From positions 1 through 39,979 of the forward strand of contig CAKSRS010000016.1 in the NCBI GenBank assembly GCA_934487205.1: a stretch of DNA of 39,979 nucleotides. Reading direction: 5' to 3'. Position 1 is the stretch's first letter, and the number at the start of each line of letters is the position of its first letter. The notes below the pieces were generated by a model. It ran no database searches. It was not told where the DNA came from and saw nothing but the letters and a program-made list of their open reading frames with translations. Shown in pieces: positions 31,028 through 39,880 of this stretch. Position numbers and translations under genes: made by a program. The DNA comes from an uncultured Clostridia bacterium. Lineage in GTDB: Bacteria; Bacillota; Clostridia; UBA1381.

Positions 31028-31058
31028 AGCGGTATTTTTGCTGCCCGCAATAGGCACA

Positions 31059-31715
31059 TCAAAAACCGGTTTGTCCCCCGTAAGGAAATGCGTCGGAATT
31101 TAAGTTTTCCATAAAAATTCCCGCGTCCTCCGGCGGCATAAGCCAGATTTCGCAGGATAAATTATCCGACACTTTTGTAAAGAGTCCGATGTCCAGGTCG
31201 AACTGGGTATCGTCCTTAATCACCCGCCCCTTCAGACTGTTCGGTATCATCTTCCAGCCCTTGTTATCGTTATCGAGTGCGTTGTGATTTTTCAGATTGC
31301 AGTATTCCACAATCGCTAAAAACGCCTTTTCAAAATGCGGTAGCTCATACGGATATTCCGTCAAAAGCCGCGATATTGTATCGCCGATATATCCGCTTAT
31401 TCTGTGGCGGCAGTTCGGCAGCAGCATATTCAGCGTTATGTGCAGCCAGCCCTCGCCCGTCACCTCGCAGCTGCCGCAAAGCCCGGATATGCACGCACCT
31501 TTCGGCGCTGCAGCCGTGCGTCGGTCGCGGCGGAATTTTTCGAGCGTTACTCTTGATGTGATGCACAGGTTTTCCAGCTCACACAGGTAATCGTCCATCA
31601 GCTTTGCCTGCGTCTCGCCCGACAGGCTGTTTGACATCAGCATACGCGAAAGGCACTGCAATACCTTGACATTCCGCTCTTGCAGTGTATTTATTGTTTT
31701 CTTATATTCGTCCAT
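31059..31715 (-). CDS. Protein of unknown function in the transfer operon (218 aa)
   Basis: The protein begins MDEYKKTINTLQERNVKVLQ with a helical N-terminal 70 residues ending in basic EKFRRDRRTAAA, then a GACISGLCGSCEV cysteine cluster and a C-terminal part with HFEKAFLAIVEYCNLKNHNA. No signal peptide or membrane segment is seen. GGGTAGGGAAAA precedes the ATG and the gene overlaps the end of virB4 by 14 nt. Similar proteins are annotated as hypothetical (perhaps DUF6100) in clostridial conjugative elements; I am not certain of the family. Confidence 0.65.
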   Translation of the reverse strand: MDEYKKTINTLQERNVKVLQCLSRMLMSNSLSGETQAKLMDDYLCELENLCITSRVTLEKFRRDRRTAAAPKGACISGLCGSCEVTGEGWLHITLNMLLPNCRHRISGYIGDTISRLLTEYPYELPHFEKAFLAIVEYCNLKNHNALDNDNKGWKMIPNSLKGRVIKDDTQFDLDIGLFTKVSDNLSCEIWLMPPEDAGIFMENLNSDAFPYGGQTGF

Positions 31716-33627
31716 TTTTCCCTACCCTTTTTTCCAAATCACTTCTTTTCGTTGTCAACAGCGAATACATCGCCGGCGACGCCTTTACCTCAATGCAGAC
31801 CTTATTGCGGTTCGCACACAAAAGTGCTTCACCACGGCGGTTTCGGATAATCTGCATCGTTTCCTCGTCCGACAGCGACATATATTTCTGCACGGCAAAT
31901 GCCTCGTCCTCTTCAAGCTGCAAAATAAACTTTATCCGCGAGTTATTTATGACGCCCTTTCCGTACTTGCCGTCATCAAGCGAGAAAAAGTCGCCTATAT
32001 CCTGCGTTGCCGCGATTGCCGCACCGCCGTAGCCGCGGATAACCTTGAATATTTCAAGCACATAATCCGCCGCCATTCTGTTCGAGCCGGCACCGATTAA
32101 CGTCCACAGCTCGTCCAAAAAAATCACCTTTTTCCTGATACGGCTTTCCTTAGCTTTATCCCAAACATAATCGAGCGCCATAAACATTCCGAGCGGCTTT
32201 AAATGCTCGGTCATTTCCGAAATATCCAGCACGATATATTTATTATCAAGGTCTACATTTGTTTCGCCGCCGAACCCGGAAAGCGAGCCGACCGCAAATT
32301 TTTCAAGCATAAGTGCAAGGCTTTTCGTTTCCGGCTGCGATGTAAGCTCGTTATATAAGTCGGTCAGCGTCGGCATCTTCTTAAACTTTCCCTTTGCCGC
32401 AAACAGCGACTTATTATCAAAGTCTATCCCGAACGCCTTATACGTCCGTATCACCGCACTGTCAAGCAAGTTAAGCTCGTCCTGCGTTATATCCGGCTTT
32501 ATGAGCGAGAAGAAAATCATCAGCTTTTGCAGCTTTTCCGCCAGAACCGAATCGCCGCGGTCATCGTCCTTTATTTCACAGTCGGTCGAGATGCTTGCCT
32601 TTCTGATTTCCATAATATTTATACAATCCTTTGATGACGGTGCAATACGGATATATTTGCCGCCGATTGCACGGCAGGCATCGGCGAACTCGTGTCCCTT
32701 AATCGGTGCGAGTATGAACACCTGCGTCCCCTGCAGCCTGAGCCGCAGAGCCATAAGCTGCATCAAAAATGTTTTTCCCGCGCCCGACATACCCAAAATA
32801 CAGCCGTTTGCGTTGGAATACTTATCGCTGTCGAAGATGTCCAATATCGCCACCGAGCTGTTATATTTATTCAGCCCCAGAAATATACCGCCCGGGTCAT
32901 AAATTTCAAACGAGGAGAACGGGAACGCCGCCGCAAGCGAGTCGGTCAGAACATTTCTTCTTGCCTTTCGCTCAATATCCGCGTCAAGCGAAAGCGTCGG
33001 CAGCATCGATAAAAAGCATTGCTCGTGCTTATAGTCCGCACGCTTTACAATCATATTCATCGACGCACACAGCGTTATGACATCGCTTGTGCGCATTTCC
33101 AAATCCTCGGCATTATCTGCCGTCACCTCAATGAGCGTTGTCATATAGTAGAAGTCCTGCCCATCGCGATTCATTCCCTCTTTTAAGTAAAAGCCCGCTG
33201 AAATCGCACTGTCAAGCTCTTCATAGTCCTGTCTTGTGTCGCCGACCTCACGCATACGGCTGCGGTTTAACATTGTTTTCTGCGATATTCTGGACAGGAT
33301 TTTGTCCCTCGGCATACGCTTAAAGGAAAAGCTGATACCGATATTATCACCTGCCTCTACAAGCGGTGACAGCCACGCACCCTCTGTTTTTGTGCGGTAG
33401 CCGTAGCCGGCAACGTACAGATATGTGTGATATATGCCGTCCGCAACGATATAGTCGCGGCTACCGTTATCCACCGATGACGGTGCCAGAAGGTCAACCA
33501 CCGTTGTCGCACCCGTCCAAAGTTCGGGGATTTCTTCCTCCTTTTCCCCTTTAAACCGCGTCTTTAATTTGTCAAAAACCGATGCTTTTTCACTGTCATT
33601 ATTAAAGCTGAGCTTTGCCAATGTCAC
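31702..33627 (-). CDS. VirB4-type T4SS ATPase, C-terminal part
   Basis: The 641-aa protein has a Walker A GMSGAGKT (279-286), a Walker B VIFLDE (D505-E506) and the AATQDIGDFFSL segment of VirB4/TrbE ATPases, which power assembly of the conjugation channel at the inner face of the membrane. The N-terminal 200 residues continue the VirB4 body, but the first about 200 residues of a normal VirB4 are missing and are encoded by the upstream gene. The two overlap as GTGA (GTG start at 33627 with AGAGGAGAG upstream). CD1110-type VirB4 proteins are, to my knowledge, one chain of about 800 residues; here 209 and 641 residues add to 850. Confidence 0.93.
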   Translation of the reverse strand: MTLAKLSFNNDSEKASVFDKLKTRFKGEKEEEIPELWTGATTVVDLLAPSSVDNGSRDYIVADGIYHTYLYVAGYGYRTKTEGAWLSPLVEAGDNIGISFSFKRMPRDKILSRISQKTMLNRSRMREVGDTRQDYEELDSAISAGFYLKEGMNRDGQDFYYMTTLIEVTADNAEDLEMRTSDVITLCASMNMIVKRADYKHEQCFLSMLPTLSLDADIERKARRNVLTDSLAAAFPFSSFEIYDPGGIFLGLNKYNSSVAILDIFDSDKYSNANGCILGMSGAGKTFLMQLMALRLRLQGTQVFILAPIKGHEFADACRAIGGKYIRIAPSSKDCINIMEIRKASISTDCEIKDDDRGDSVLAEKLQKLMIFFSLIKPDITQDELNLLDSAVIRTYKAFGIDFDNKSLFAAKGKFKKMPTLTDLYNELTSQPETKSLALMLEKFAVGSLSGFGGETNVDLDNKYIVLDISEMTEHLKPLGMFMALDYVWDKAKESRIRKKVIFLDELWTLIGAGSNRMAADYVLEIFKVIRGYGGAAIAATQDIGDFFSLDDGKYGKGVINNSRIKFILQLEEDEAFAVQKYMSLSDEETMQIIRNRRGEALLCANRNKVCIEVKASPAMYSLLTTKRSDLEKRVGKNGRI

Positions 33628-34253
33628 CTCTCCTCTCTCGTGTGAACCTCGCCTATCATATCCTCTGTTATGCTGCCCGGCGGAATATATCTTGAGCTGT
33701 TTTTATTTATCATACGGTGCAAAAGTTCTATTAACATACCGTTATCGCAGTCGATTACCTCAAGTCCGCACTGCATCAAAAACTTTTGAGCCTTATATAC
33801 CTCGTCCGAAAGCGACCGTATAACATCAGAAAACACCGCCTTATGCGAGAGTGCGTTCTGCACATACTCAAACGTGATAAAGAACCGCTTTTTAACCGCC
33901 GTGTTATCGGACAAGCCTTTGACGAACGCCGCCTCGTCCTCCGTCATTTTGCGGCACAGCTCATTTTGCTCCGTCTCAAGCCGCTGCATAAGGTTTTTTA
34001 TGTATTCATCAATATCCGCCCTCTGCGTCACTACGCGGATTTGCATTCTGTCCGGTGCGATTTTCAGGTATGACGCGAAATAGAATATGATATTTTCCTG
34101 CTCAACCTCGCTTTTTAAGTAAAAATTAACGGGCAGCACCTCGCAGATTTTGATGTACCGCCCGTCCTTTAAAATAACTATCCCGTTTTTTATGTCGCGA
34201 ATCGGCAGCCAGTCCTGCGTACTGCCTTCATACGTTTTTGTGTCCCTTTTCAA
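33624..34253 (-). CDS. VirB4 N-terminal part, separate gene
   Basis: The 209-aa protein matches the beginning of CD1110-type VirB4: TQDWLPIRDIKNGIVILKDG, RYIKICEVLPVNFYLKSEVE, ENIIFYFASYLKIAPDRMQI and a helical end. It contains no Walker motifs. The frame stops at REER and the ATPase part begins at an overlapping GTG, so both pieces should be made in equal amounts and can associate. The start overlaps the PrgI-like gene by 26 nt. Whether this is a stable gene fission or a recent mutation must be tested, but both halves look intact and have ribosome binding sites. Confidence 0.85.
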   Translation of the reverse strand: MKRDTKTYEGSTQDWLPIRDIKNGIVILKDGRYIKICEVLPVNFYLKSEVEQENIIFYFASYLKIAPDRMQIRVVTQRADIDEYIKNLMQRLETEQNELCRKMTEDEAAFVKGLSDNTAVKKRFFITFEYVQNALSHKAVFSDVIRSLSDEVYKAQKFLMQCGLEVIDCDNGMLIELLHRMINKNSSRYIPPGSITEDMIGEVHTREER

Positions 34254-34542
34254 TCACTTCACCCCGATACTCGTATATTTTCTTTGCCTTGTGCCAATGC
34301 CACACATTTTTTGCAAACACCGACAGGCAATCGTCATTGATACCCAGCAGCGCAGTTCCACCGGTTGGAATTGCAAACACCGCCGCGGCAATCGTTTTCC
34401 ACGTAAGACCGCCCGGAACAAGTGTAAACGAAAGATACACAAAAGGCAGGGACAAAAGCCCTGCCTCAATGACATTCCGTATTCCGAACAGCCCAGCTAT
34501 TTTACCGTTATCCTCAAAGTTTGAGGGGATATAGTATTCCAT
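34228..34542 (-). CDS. PrgI/VirB3-like T4SS membrane protein
   Basis: The 104-aa protein starts MEYYIPSNFEDNGKIAGLFG, has two closely spaced hydrophobic segments (about residues 24-43 and 48-68) and a C-terminal VWHWHKAKKIYEYRGEV tail. This is the usual plan of PrgI-family proteins that sit directly before VirB4. It anchors VirB4 to the membrane or forms part of the channel. The nearest good Shine-Dalgarno (AAAGGAG) lies 15 nt before the ATG, which is longer than normal. Confidence 0.85.
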   Translation of the reverse strand: MEYYIPSNFEDNGKIAGLFGIRNVIEAGLLSLPFVYLSFTLVPGGLTWKTIAAAVFAIPTGGTALLGINDDCLSVFAKNVWHWHKAKKIYEYRGEVIEKGHKNV

Positions 34543-34567
34543 AAATGTTTATCATAACTCCTTTCGC

Positions 34568-34596
34568 AAAAAAAGACCTACAATCTGCAAGTCTTT
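34568..34596 (-). terminator. Terminator inside the transfer operon
   Basis: On the minus strand AAAGAC (34596-34591) pairs with GTCTTT (34577-34572), with a 13-nt loop, followed by TTTTTTT. It lies in the 78-nt gap between the C39 peptidase gene and the PrgI-like gene. It would reduce expression of the downstream T4SS genes relative to the upstream ones. The stem is short, so readthrough is likely. Confidence 0.6.
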
Positions 34597-34620
34597 AATA
34601 TCTTGTATTCAAATACTCCT

Positions 34621-35712
34621 CTACCACACCGCCCAGAACGGTCCGCTGGCGGAGGCTGTGCCGCGTGCTTCATTCAATATTATCGACATATCCCAAGCCT
34701 TTTGCGACCGTTTATAGCTTGCCGGGTCCGCAACCAACACTTTGCCGTCCTTTGTGATACCGCGCAGGACTATAAAGTGTCCGTTATTCGTAAAATGCCC
34801 CTTTGCCATAATCGCTATCACCAAATGCCCGCCCGACAAATGCTTTTCAAGCTCGCGCGCACTCGAGCGTCCGAGCTTTTCCACATTAAGCCCGTAATGC
34901 TCAGCACCCTTTGGAATAAGCGAGTGATAGCTGCCGTTTCCCTCGCAGCGATAGCCGTTCTTTGCTGACCACGCCGCAACCTCTGTCGGGTCGGTATTCT
35001 GCCCGGTTATTGTCGACACCGCAATCGCAAGCGAGGTCGGGCCGCAGCCCGAGCCGCCGATTGTACCGCTTTTTCCGTAGGCTTTATCCGCCCATCTGCT
35101 GTCGAGCTGACTGTAATACACAACCTGCGTTTCGCCCTCCGCACCGAGCATTGCACCGTCATAGCTCGGGCTTTTATCCGCAAAGCCGCCGTCCGGGTCA
35201 AGATACTGGTCATTCAGCGTGTCATACATCAGATTTGCCCAGTTCTTTTCATCGTCAGAGAAATCCAGACTATCCATCATCTCGTCCGGCGTTTTGTTAT
35301 GGACACAGCCGCTATCGTCTATGGTATAGCTGTTTAATATCGAATTATGAATATCAAGCGGCGAAATATTCTGCACATTCTGCCGCGACCGTACCGATTC
35401 AATCGATATAAGGCGGTAAATATCCGGGTTTACTCCGGGCGGACAGGCTTGCATCTCATCGTTATATTGCTGCACCAATGCCGAGCCGCGGCGGTTTCTC
35501 TCAATCAGTTCCGCATCATTTACACTTCCCCAGCTAAAGAGCATTTGCGGGATTGCCGCAATGACCATTATCGGCAGCAGCAGAAAAAACAGCAGCGTTC
35601 CTGCCGTTATCAAAATGACTTTAGGGCTTAAAACCTCCGCCGCCCCTTGCGTTGCCGTAACAAAGTTCCCGGACGCTATGCCTCCCGCGGCTTTAACCGC
35701 ACCCTTTAACAT
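34621..35712 (-). CDS. Membrane-anchored C39-like cysteine peptidase, probable cell-wall enzyme of the T4SS
   Basis: The 363-aa protein has one N-terminal membrane segment (about residues 31-55), a linker, and a C-terminal Peptidase_C39_2-like domain. The latter has YYSQLDSRW (Q202), GSGCGPTS (C223), NNGHFIVLRG (H312) and VADP (D329), a complete Cys-His-Asp set. In conjugation systems of Gram-positive bacteria such enzymes (VirB1 analogues) cut the cell wall or process proteins at the outer face of the membrane. The gene lies between the VirB6-like and PrgI-like genes. The ribosome binding site is weak and the gap to the upstream gene is 34 nt. Confidence 0.86.
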   Translation of the reverse strand: MLKGAVKAAGGIASGNFVTATQGAAEVLSPKVILITAGTLLFFLLLPIMVIAAIPQMLFSWGSVNDAELIERNRRGSALVQQYNDEMQACPPGVNPDIYRLISIESVRSRQNVQNISPLDIHNSILNSYTIDDSGCVHNKTPDEMMDSLDFSDDEKNWANLMYDTLNDQYLDPDGGFADKSPSYDGAMLGAEGETQVVYYSQLDSRWADKAYGKSGTIGGSGCGPTSLAIAVSTITGQNTDPTEVAAWSAKNGYRCEGNGSYHSLIPKGAEHYGLNVEKLGRSSARELEKHLSGGHLVIAIMAKGHFTNNGHFIVLRGITKDGKVLVADPASYKRSQKAWDMSIILNEARGTASASGPFWAVW

Positions 35713-35746
35713 CTGTGCACCGCGGGCGGCTTTTTCCGCTGTACTT

Positions 35747-37306
35747 CTACCGTTTTTGTTTTCTATCCCGACCGCCCCTTTCTTCCTCTTTGGTGTATTT
35801 TCTGTATCCGCGTCTTTTTGCTTTCTTATTTCTCGCCGCCGGGTTATACCGACCGTTCACATATTCGTGTTTAATATGATGGCTTTCGTTATTCCACCGG
35901 GTGGAATCGGAGTATTCGCGGCTTTCGCGGCTGAACTCTGCCGAATTTTCCGCATAGTCCCGGCTGCTGCTTTTTGCACCTTCGATATTTACATCACCGC
36001 CGACTGAGTTACATTTACTGTCCCTGTTTGCATTGTTATGTGTCCCCTTCGTAGCATTTACAGGCTGTGATGCTTGTACTTTCTGCCTGTCACGTTCCGC
36101 TTTTTCCCGCTCGCGGCTCTGATATGTTCCGCCGGTTTCCGCGGTTCTGCTATCCTTTGCCGTACTTCGGGGAACGGGCGGTCTTGTGCCGTTCGGTCTT
36201 TCCGTTTTGGTCTGAGTTTCCGTCCTTGCATCTTCACTTGTCTGACCTTTAGCCGTTTGACGCGACATATTCTCCGCACTTTGAGATGTGCTGCTGCTAT
36301 GCATACCGCTCGGCTTTGTGCCGGACGGATTTTGTTTTGTGCTATTTTGCCCTCTTGTGCCGTTTGGCGGCACATTCCCGGCAGCAGTGCTTTTTCCGTC
36401 ATTTCCTCTGCGTGCAGCAGTGCTGCTTTTTCCGGCGGCTATGCTTCTGCTCACCGAGCCGGATACTGCACGCACTGCCATCATTGTCATCACTCCGGGC
36501 AGGCGTGAGCCGAGTGCGTTCCCGGTCTGCGCCGGGTTCAAGCCGATTTTCCCTATATGCGAATCAATCTTGCGCGCAACACGCGTGAGCGCCACCACGA
36601 ACACAAGCCATATAAGGACGCCGCCGGTGGACATCTGTGCCATAGCCGACATAATCAGCTTTAAAAACACGATATTCATTATCATCATAACCAGCATCGA
36701 GCAGTACATTCTGCACCAGCCCTTGAAAATATCGTTTGTGTTCTTGCTGCCGCCCATCGAAAATGCAAGCGGTGCGAAAAAGGTCAGCACACCGCACACA
36801 ACATATCTTTCGCCGATTTCAAACAGCAGCTTTAGCATCTGCACCATAAGCACCACGCCGACTATAATCACAAGCAGCCATTTTGCCCCGCTTCCGAGCG
36901 TGAACATACTCTCGTCCGGCGTGACGATATTAATTGAATCGGGCAGCTGCAAAAGCGTTATTACCTTATTGGTAATTCCAAGTCCTATCGCACAGATTTC
37001 CTTTGACACCGACAGCAAAAATGCAAATACCGCCGTCCGCAGAAAGGTTATTTTCGGGTCCTCCGCCTCAAAGCCTATACCGGACATCATCGCCTTTACC
37101 ATCTGGAACACGAGATTTCCAATCAAAAGTGCCCAGCCGAGTGCGGTCAGTACCGTCACAATATCGCGGATAACCGGTGCGGTTCTTTCAAAGTACGCAA
37201 GATCCATTGACATAACGCCGATAAGCTCGCCCGACATATATGCCATAATGTCCACCATCATACCGTAGAGCCATTCAATCAGCCCCTTTAATATCGGCTC
37301 TAACAT
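35747..37306 (-). CDS. VirB6/TrbL-like channel protein with disordered tail
   Basis: The N-terminal about 270 residues of this 519-aa protein contain several membrane segments (about residues 43-68, 88-108, 141-165, 168-190 and 205-245) and resemble the CD1112/CD0415-type membrane proteins of Tn1549-like elements, which take the VirB6 place in the channel. From about residue 300 the sequence becomes low-complexity, Ser/Thr/Gly/Asn/Arg-rich and probably disordered, ending in a basic stretch (RNKKAKRRGYRKYTKEEERG). It overlaps the upstream VirB2-like gene by 7 nt and has no strong ribosome binding site, so it is translationally coupled. Confidence 0.87.
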   Translation of the reverse strand: MLEPILKGLIEWLYGMMVDIMAYMSGELIGVMSMDLAYFERTAPVIRDIVTVLTALGWALLIGNLVFQMVKAMMSGIGFEAEDPKITFLRTAVFAFLLSVSKEICAIGLGITNKVITLLQLPDSINIVTPDESMFTLGSGAKWLLVIIVGVVLMVQMLKLLFEIGERYVVCGVLTFFAPLAFSMGGSKNTNDIFKGWCRMYCSMLVMMIMNIVFLKLIMSAMAQMSTGGVLIWLVFVVALTRVARKIDSHIGKIGLNPAQTGNALGSRLPGVMTMMAVRAVSGSVSRSIAAGKSSTAARRGNDGKSTAAGNVPPNGTRGQNSTKQNPSGTKPSGMHSSSTSQSAENMSRQTAKGQTSEDARTETQTKTERPNGTRPPVPRSTAKDSRTAETGGTYQSREREKAERDRQKVQASQPVNATKGTHNNANRDSKCNSVGGDVNIEGAKSSSRDYAENSAEFSRESREYSDSTRWNNESHHIKHEYVNGRYNPAARNKKAKRRGYRKYTKEEERGGRDRKQKR

Positions 37307-37662
37307 ATCGCAAGTGCAGCAGCCCCGACATCAATCGTACCGTAGCCGGCAAACAGCGGTCTGATATATACCAAAAATCCGCCTATACCGTTAATCACCG
37401 CCCACGCAATCCATATACGCTTAAGCCAGTCCACGCTCTGATCAACCTTCTGCTGATTATTCGACAGTTTCATTCCGACAACGCAGACCGTTGTCATAAG
37501 CGCCGCTAAAATCGTACTTATCCCGGCTATCTTGTTATATACGTCCTTGATAATCGTTTCCGCCAAGTCCCACATCGTACCGATTGCGAACACCTGCGTT
37601 GCGGAAAGCACCACAATTACCGCTGTCAAAATCATCAGACGCAATATTCTTTTTCTTTTCAT
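37300..37662 (-). CDS. VirB2/TrbC-like small membrane protein
   Basis: The 120-aa protein starts at 37662 (MKRKRILRLMILTAVIVVLS, followed by an A-x-A-type signal peptidase site at TQVFA) and has two hydrophobic segments (about residues 48-66 and 83-105) separated by a basic loop, the usual plan of VirB2/TrbC proteins. It probably forms the pilus-like or channel component of the secretion system. The start overlaps the end of the prepilin peptidase gene (ATGA), with GAGG 10 nt upstream. A longer reading from 37767 runs through the upstream gene and is rejected. Confidence 0.75.
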   Translation of the reverse strand: MKRKRILRLMILTAVIVVLSATQVFAIGTMWDLAETIIKDVYNKIAGISTILAALMTTVCVVGMKLSNNQQKVDQSVDWLKRIWIAWAVINGIGGFLVYIRPLFAGYGTIDVGAAALAIC

Positions 37663-38036
37663 ATCATCAATACCTCTTTTCCAAGCAAATACGCAGCAAA
37701 AAACACAAACGCCAGCGGAACGCTTTTCTCTTTTCTTACAATGCACCAAATGGCAGCAAGCACGCACGAAAGCGTCAAAACCTGCACAAACTCACAAAGT
37801 CCCGCCGCCGCGGCACAAAAAGACAAAAACTTTGCGTCACCGCCCTTTATCTTTCCGCCGGCAAAGAGCAGGGTGCACACCGTTCCTGCCGTCAGAAAAA
37901 ATCCCGATATGCGGTCATACACCGACGCACCGCTGAAAAACACCGCATATATTCCGAGCAGAAAATCAATCCCTTCGGGAATTTTGCGGTATTTAAAATC
38001 GATAAACGCTGCAAATGCCAGTATTATTCCGAGCAT
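37659..38036 (-). CDS. Small A24-family prepilin peptidase
   Basis: The 125-aa integral membrane protein has both aspartates of A24 peptidases: D13 in FIDFKYRKIP and D67 in the K-GGD-AK motif. It has about four hydrophobic segments and is as short as TadV/CpaA-type enzymes, lacking the methyltransferase half of PilD. Such peptidases cut the leader of type IV-like prepilins at the cytoplasmic side. The gene is coupled to both neighbours (TGATG upstream, ATGA downstream). No obvious class III prepilin is encoded in the window, so its substrate is unclear. Confidence 0.85.
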   Translation of the reverse strand: MLGIILAFAAFIDFKYRKIPEGIDFLLGIYAVFFSGASVYDRISGFFLTAGTVCTLLFAGGKIKGGDAKFLSFCAAAAGLCEFVQVLTLSCVLAAIWCIVRKEKSVPLAFVFFAAYLLGKEVLMI

Positions 38037-39811
38037 CAGTTCATTGACGAGAAATCGTCCTCGTACATATCGCCGTTAATGGTAATTGCCGCCGCAAGCT
38101 TTTTGCAAAACTCGATATTACCCACACCGCCGCCGTTTATGTATATCTCAAACTCGTGACGTGCGGGATTTTCCTTTGTTCCCGCAAGCTCGACCGGCGT
38201 ATATATTTTTCTCGCACCTGTTTCCGACACCGGGCTTTGCGGCAGTCTGAACCGCAGCGTGCCGAGCTTTTCCATACCGATTGCTGCCCCTTGCGTTCCA
38301 AGCCGATTCGTCATAGTCCAGGTCGGATATACCGTTGCACGCTCCGGGGTTTTCACAGCCGCCGACGGCGTCCTGTTCGCACCCCAATCGCCGCAGCCGG
38401 AATTGGACACAAGCGTGGTATTTAGCGTACACCTGACATTTACTTCAAAGCCGTAGCCGGATTTTAACGTATCGGGCGTAATCTCTGCCTCTGCACCAAG
38501 TACAGTCCGATATTTAAAGGTATGCGTGCAGGTTCTCGACCGGCGTTTGCCGTTTGAGCGGTAGTAGACGGTATGCGAATCGGTTTCCGTCCACTCAATC
38601 ACACCGTCACACACGCCGGACGGCTTTACAACAATTTCGGTATTTCCACCGGGTGGATTTCCGCCCGAGGCGCCATCGTCTGTTTGATTTTTTATGCACT
38701 CGACGTTTAAGTATTTTTTCGGGATATATCCCGAGAGCGTCACAACCGTCGGATTTTCGCTGCCCTCATATTGGATTTTTCCGTCGGGCAGCTGCACATT
38801 CCAGCCGGTTATCGAATATCCGCCCGGCGGCGTTAATTTTGCCGTCACCTGCGTTTCCCCGTCTTGTGCAACCTGTCCGCCCGCGAGCTTTTCGGTTGAT
38901 ATAACCAGGCAGGCAGCGGTGTCCCAATACCGAACCTCAACCTCGGTATTTGATATCGGGTAATAGTCGATATCGAGATACTTTTCCGGCACCCAACTTG
39001 CAAGCGTTATTTCCGCCGTTCGCTCGCTGCCGCCATACTGAACCTCACCGTCCGGCAGTCTGACTTGCCAGCCGCTGTATGAATACCCGTCCAAATCGGA
39101 AATATTCACGCTCGTATCGACCGTTTCATTATCCTGCAGACGCCCGAGCGGTATATCCTCGCTTTTGATAATTGACCCGTCCCGGGCATTTTTGTACCGC
39201 ACGTGAACCATCGCGGCGCGCGCCGGCTTTACAACGACGCGGATTGCGGTAAAATACCAGTACGCACCCTTCGGGAACCATTTATTTCTGCCGACCGTCT
39301 GATGATTTCCGTTATCGCTCCACGGATCGCACGAGCCTGTCTTTACTTTGACATCACTTTTGACGCACAGGTAAAACATAGTATTGCCCGGCTCGGTCAG
39401 CTCAAAGGACGTACTTTCCACTATATTATTTTTATACACCTTATAGCTGTCGCCGAGCGTACCGTAATACTGCCAGTCCCACTCGGAAATTTTGCCGCCG
39501 CAGTTATCATAGCTCATATCCTCAAACGCAAGCGTGTCGCCCACATAGCAGGTGAGCGTCGGAAATTCAGCCGTACAGTCATAGTCCGCGTAGCTCAAAA
39601 CACTGTCCTGTACCTCGCCCTCTGCTATCCTCTTTGCCGCAAACCGTGCGGTCGGCTTTTGGATTTCCCGGCCCTGTTTACTTATGATATTCATAAGCCG
39701 ATAGTCCTTTTGCGCCCATTCCTTGCTCGGCAATGCAAATGCCGATATATCGGACAATATAAAAACGGCTGTCATAACGGCAGCCGCAAGCTTGGATCTT
39801 CGTATATTCAT
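38036..39811 (-). CDS. Secreted repeat protein at the start of the transfer operon
   Basis: The start at 39811 (MNIRRSKLAAAVMTAVFILS, signal peptide ending near AFA) is preceded by GGAGGAGTAAAG; the frame from 39892 is an artefact of the open region upstream. The 591-aa product contains a PKD-like region (TLAFEDMSYDNCGGKISEWD, about 90-125), two similar repeats at about 240-284 and 329-373 (YSYSGWQVRLPDGEVQYGGS and YSITGWNVQLPDGKIQYEGS), a short Gly/Pro-rich linker and a C-terminal domain with several cysteines. No membrane anchor or LPxTG motif is seen. It probably acts at the cell surface during mating, for example as adhesin, but the family is not recognised. Confidence 0.8.
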   Translation of the reverse strand: MNIRRSKLAAAVMTAVFILSDISAFALPSKEWAQKDYRLMNIISKQGREIQKPTARFAAKRIAEGEVQDSVLSYADYDCTAEFPTLTCYVGDTLAFEDMSYDNCGGKISEWDWQYYGTLGDSYKVYKNNIVESTSFELTEPGNTMFYLCVKSDVKVKTGSCDPWSDNGNHQTVGRNKWFPKGAYWYFTAIRVVVKPARAAMVHVRYKNARDGSIIKSEDIPLGRLQDNETVDTSVNISDLDGYSYSGWQVRLPDGEVQYGGSERTAEITLASWVPEKYLDIDYYPISNTEVEVRYWDTAACLVISTEKLAGGQVAQDGETQVTAKLTPPGGYSITGWNVQLPDGKIQYEGSENPTVVTLSGYIPKKYLNVECIKNQTDDGASGGNPPGGNTEIVVKPSGVCDGVIEWTETDSHTVYYRSNGKRRSRTCTHTFKYRTVLGAEAEITPDTLKSGYGFEVNVRCTLNTTLVSNSGCGDWGANRTPSAAVKTPERATVYPTWTMTNRLGTQGAAIGMEKLGTLRFRLPQSPVSETGARKIYTPVELAGTKENPARHEFEIYINGGGVGNIEFCKKLAAAITINGDMYEDDFSSMN

Positions 39812-39845
39812 CTTTACTCCTCCACAATTTTTTGCATGAAAATCG

Positions 39846-39874
39846 TTGACAAAAAGTAAAATACGTTGTATAAT
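39846..39874 (+). promoter_or_regulatory. Consensus promoter of a right-edge small RNA
   Basis: TTGACA (39846-39851), 17 nt and TATAAT (39869-39874) give a perfect consensus. The predicted start near 39881 begins AGAAAAAGGCA. It points away from the transfer operon. Confidence 0.85.
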
Positions 39875-39880
39875 GATAAT

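Noticed and set aside
31018..31057. Longer N-terminus for the gene ending at 29837
   Set aside because: The frame is open upstream of 30913, but no ribosome binding site is present there, while GAGGGGACG is well placed before 30913.
33600..33650. Simple frameshift error in virB4
   Set aside because: The junction has a normal GTGA overlap and a ribosome binding site and both parts are complete, so a real split is more likely, although reads should be checked.
36288..37268. Plus-strand frame of 326 codons
   Set aside because: It is the antisense shadow of the VirB6-like gene, whose membrane segments and operon position are convincing; the plus-strand product is low-complexity.
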